Source: Methylobacterium mesophilicum SR1.6/6
GTDB lineage: Bacteria > Pseudomonadota > Alphaproteobacteria > Rhizobiales > Beijerinckiaceae
Assembly: GCF_000364445.2 (NCBI RefSeq)
Contig: NZ_CP043538.1
Location: 1,557,612 to 1,621,611 of the forward strand
Direction of reading: 5' to 3'
DNA length: 64,000 nt
Shown: one piece after another, positions 63,306-64,000 of the stretch
Numbering within the stretch: the stretch's first letter is position 1
Layout: each line of letters opens with the position of its first letter
The notes under the pieces: generated by a model
Databases searched by the model: none
Seen by the model: the letters and a program-made list of their open reading frames with translations, nothing else
What the model was told of the DNA's origin: nothing
Translations under genes and position numbers: made by a program

Positions 63306-64000
63306 GTCCCGCCCCGATGTAAGCTTCGACCACGCGCGGGTCCTTCGAGACGGTGGCGTAATCGCCCTCCGCCAGCACCTGGCCGCGGGCCAGGACGGTG
63401 ATGCGGTCGGACAGCGACGCCACCACCGAGAGGTTGTGCTCCACCATCAGGATGGTGCGGTCCTTGGAGACGCGGCGGATGAGCTGCGCCGTGCGCTCGA
63501 CGTCCTCGTGGCCCATGCCGGCCATGGGCTCGTCGAGGAGCAGCATCTCGGGATCGAGGGCCAGCGTCGTGGCGATCTCGAGGGCGCGCTTGCGGCCGTA
63601 GGAGAGTTCGACCGCGAGAACGTCGGCGAAGTCGGACAGGCCGACCGCCTCGACCAGCGCCAGCGCCTCGCCGTTGAGCGCCCGCAGGACGCGCTCCGGC
63701 CGCCAGAAATCGAAGGAATCGCCGCGCCGCCGCCGCTGGAGCGCGATGCGGACGTTCTCCATCACCGTGAGGTGGGGGAAGACGGCGGAGATCTGGAAGG
63801 AGCGAACGAGGCCGAGCCGGGCCACGTCGGCCGCCTTCATGCCGGTGATGTCGCGATCCTTGTAGCGGATCTTGCCCGCGGTCGGGATCAGGAACTTGGT
63901 CAGCAGGTTGAAGCAGGTGGTCTTGCCGGCCCCGTTCGGTCCGATCAACGCGTGGATCGTCCCGCGCTCCACCTGCAAGGCCACATCGTTGACGGCCCGG
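63298..64000 (-). CDS. livG: Branched-chain amino-acid-type ABC transporter ATP-binding protein (LivG), partial
   Basis: The start lies beyond the right edge; 234 codons are visible, beginning in RAVNDVALQVERGTIHAL. Walker A GPNGAGKTTCFNLL, the LivG-specific segment LGLVRSFQISAVFPHLTVMENV, the signature LSYGRKRALEIATTLA and Walker B MLLLDEPMAGM are present. It is the first visible gene of the livG-F-K-H-M operon and overlaps livF by 8 bases. Confidence 0.94.
   Translation of the reverse strand, partial: RAVNDVALQVERGTIHALIGPNGAGKTTCFNLLTKFLIPTAGKIRYKDRDITGMKAADVARLGLVRSFQISAVFPHLTVMENVRIALQRRRRGDSFDFWRPERVLRALNGEALALVEAVGLSDFADVLAVELSYGRKRALEIATTLALDPEMLLLDEPMAGMGHEDVERTAQLIRRVSKDRTILMVEHNLSVVASLSDRITVLARGQVLAEGDYATVSKDPRVVEAYIGAGHA

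Overview
This 64-kb window is a chromosomal segment of very high G+C DNA. Gene content and order suggest an alphaproteobacterium of the order Hyphomicrobiales, most likely Methylobacterium or a close relative (inference from gene families, not from a search). The indicators are the run rplU-rpmA-GNAT-obgE-proB-proA-nadD-rsfS-rlmH-envC-ctpA-deacetylase-rppH, a Ros/MucR-type regulator, a large NAD-glutamate dehydrogenase, an EcfG-type stress promoter and CtrA-like TTAA-N7-TTAA sites. I saw no rRNA, tRNA, CRISPR array, insertion sequence or prophage. The genes look like normal host chromosome.

Layout. 1-3.6 kb (minus strand): alkB (cut by the window edge), gpmA, dapB, the iron-storage pair bfd-bfr, and ruvA without ruvB or ruvC beside it. 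3.7-17.4 kb (plus strand): a secreted YceI protein, ribosomal proteins L21 and L27, a housekeeping block for ribosome assembly, proline and NAD synthesis and envelope remodelling, then RppH. 17.4-24.9 kb: small secreted and regulatory genes, a DUF1275-WD40 pair, and two genes broken by single-base insertions (an O-antigen-ligase-like membrane protein and the rRNA methyltransferase rsmB). 24.9-28.5 kb (minus): panE, guaB and a DUF3313 lipoprotein. 28.7-40.2 kb: four major-facilitator exporters, a DoxX protein and a MarR regulator, surrounding a 4.8-kb NAD-glutamate dehydrogenase that also carries a single-base insertion. 40.4-48.3 kb: a MucR homologue lacking most of its zinc ligands, a large outer-membrane barrel, an unusual SDR, tadA, the stress genes csbD and DUF1328, rluB-rsmD, and an XRE-cupin pair. 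48.7-56.6 kb: an alpha/beta hydrolase and phasin, then an acyl-CoA metabolism cluster. 56.6-64 kb: mutL, a palindromic repeat, and a branched-chain amino-acid-type ABC transporter operon that runs off the right edge.

The most interesting system is at 50.4-56.6 kb. An acyl-CoA synthetase, a small DUF6285-type protein, a phosphotransferase-family kinase, an SDR, a thiolase and an ACAD10/11-like acyl-CoA dehydrogenase lie together. These are the components of the levulinate (Lva) pathway of Pseudomonas putida, where a 4-hydroxyacyl-CoA is phosphorylated and then isomerised into beta-oxidation. The gene order differs, a thiolase is built in, and a phasin gene is divergently adjacent. I infer a pathway for gamma-hydroxy or gamma-keto acids here.

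Three genes (412, 436 and 1614 codons when repaired) each become intact by removing exactly one base from a C or G run. Either the assembly has systematic homopolymer errors or the strain carries several fresh frameshifts.
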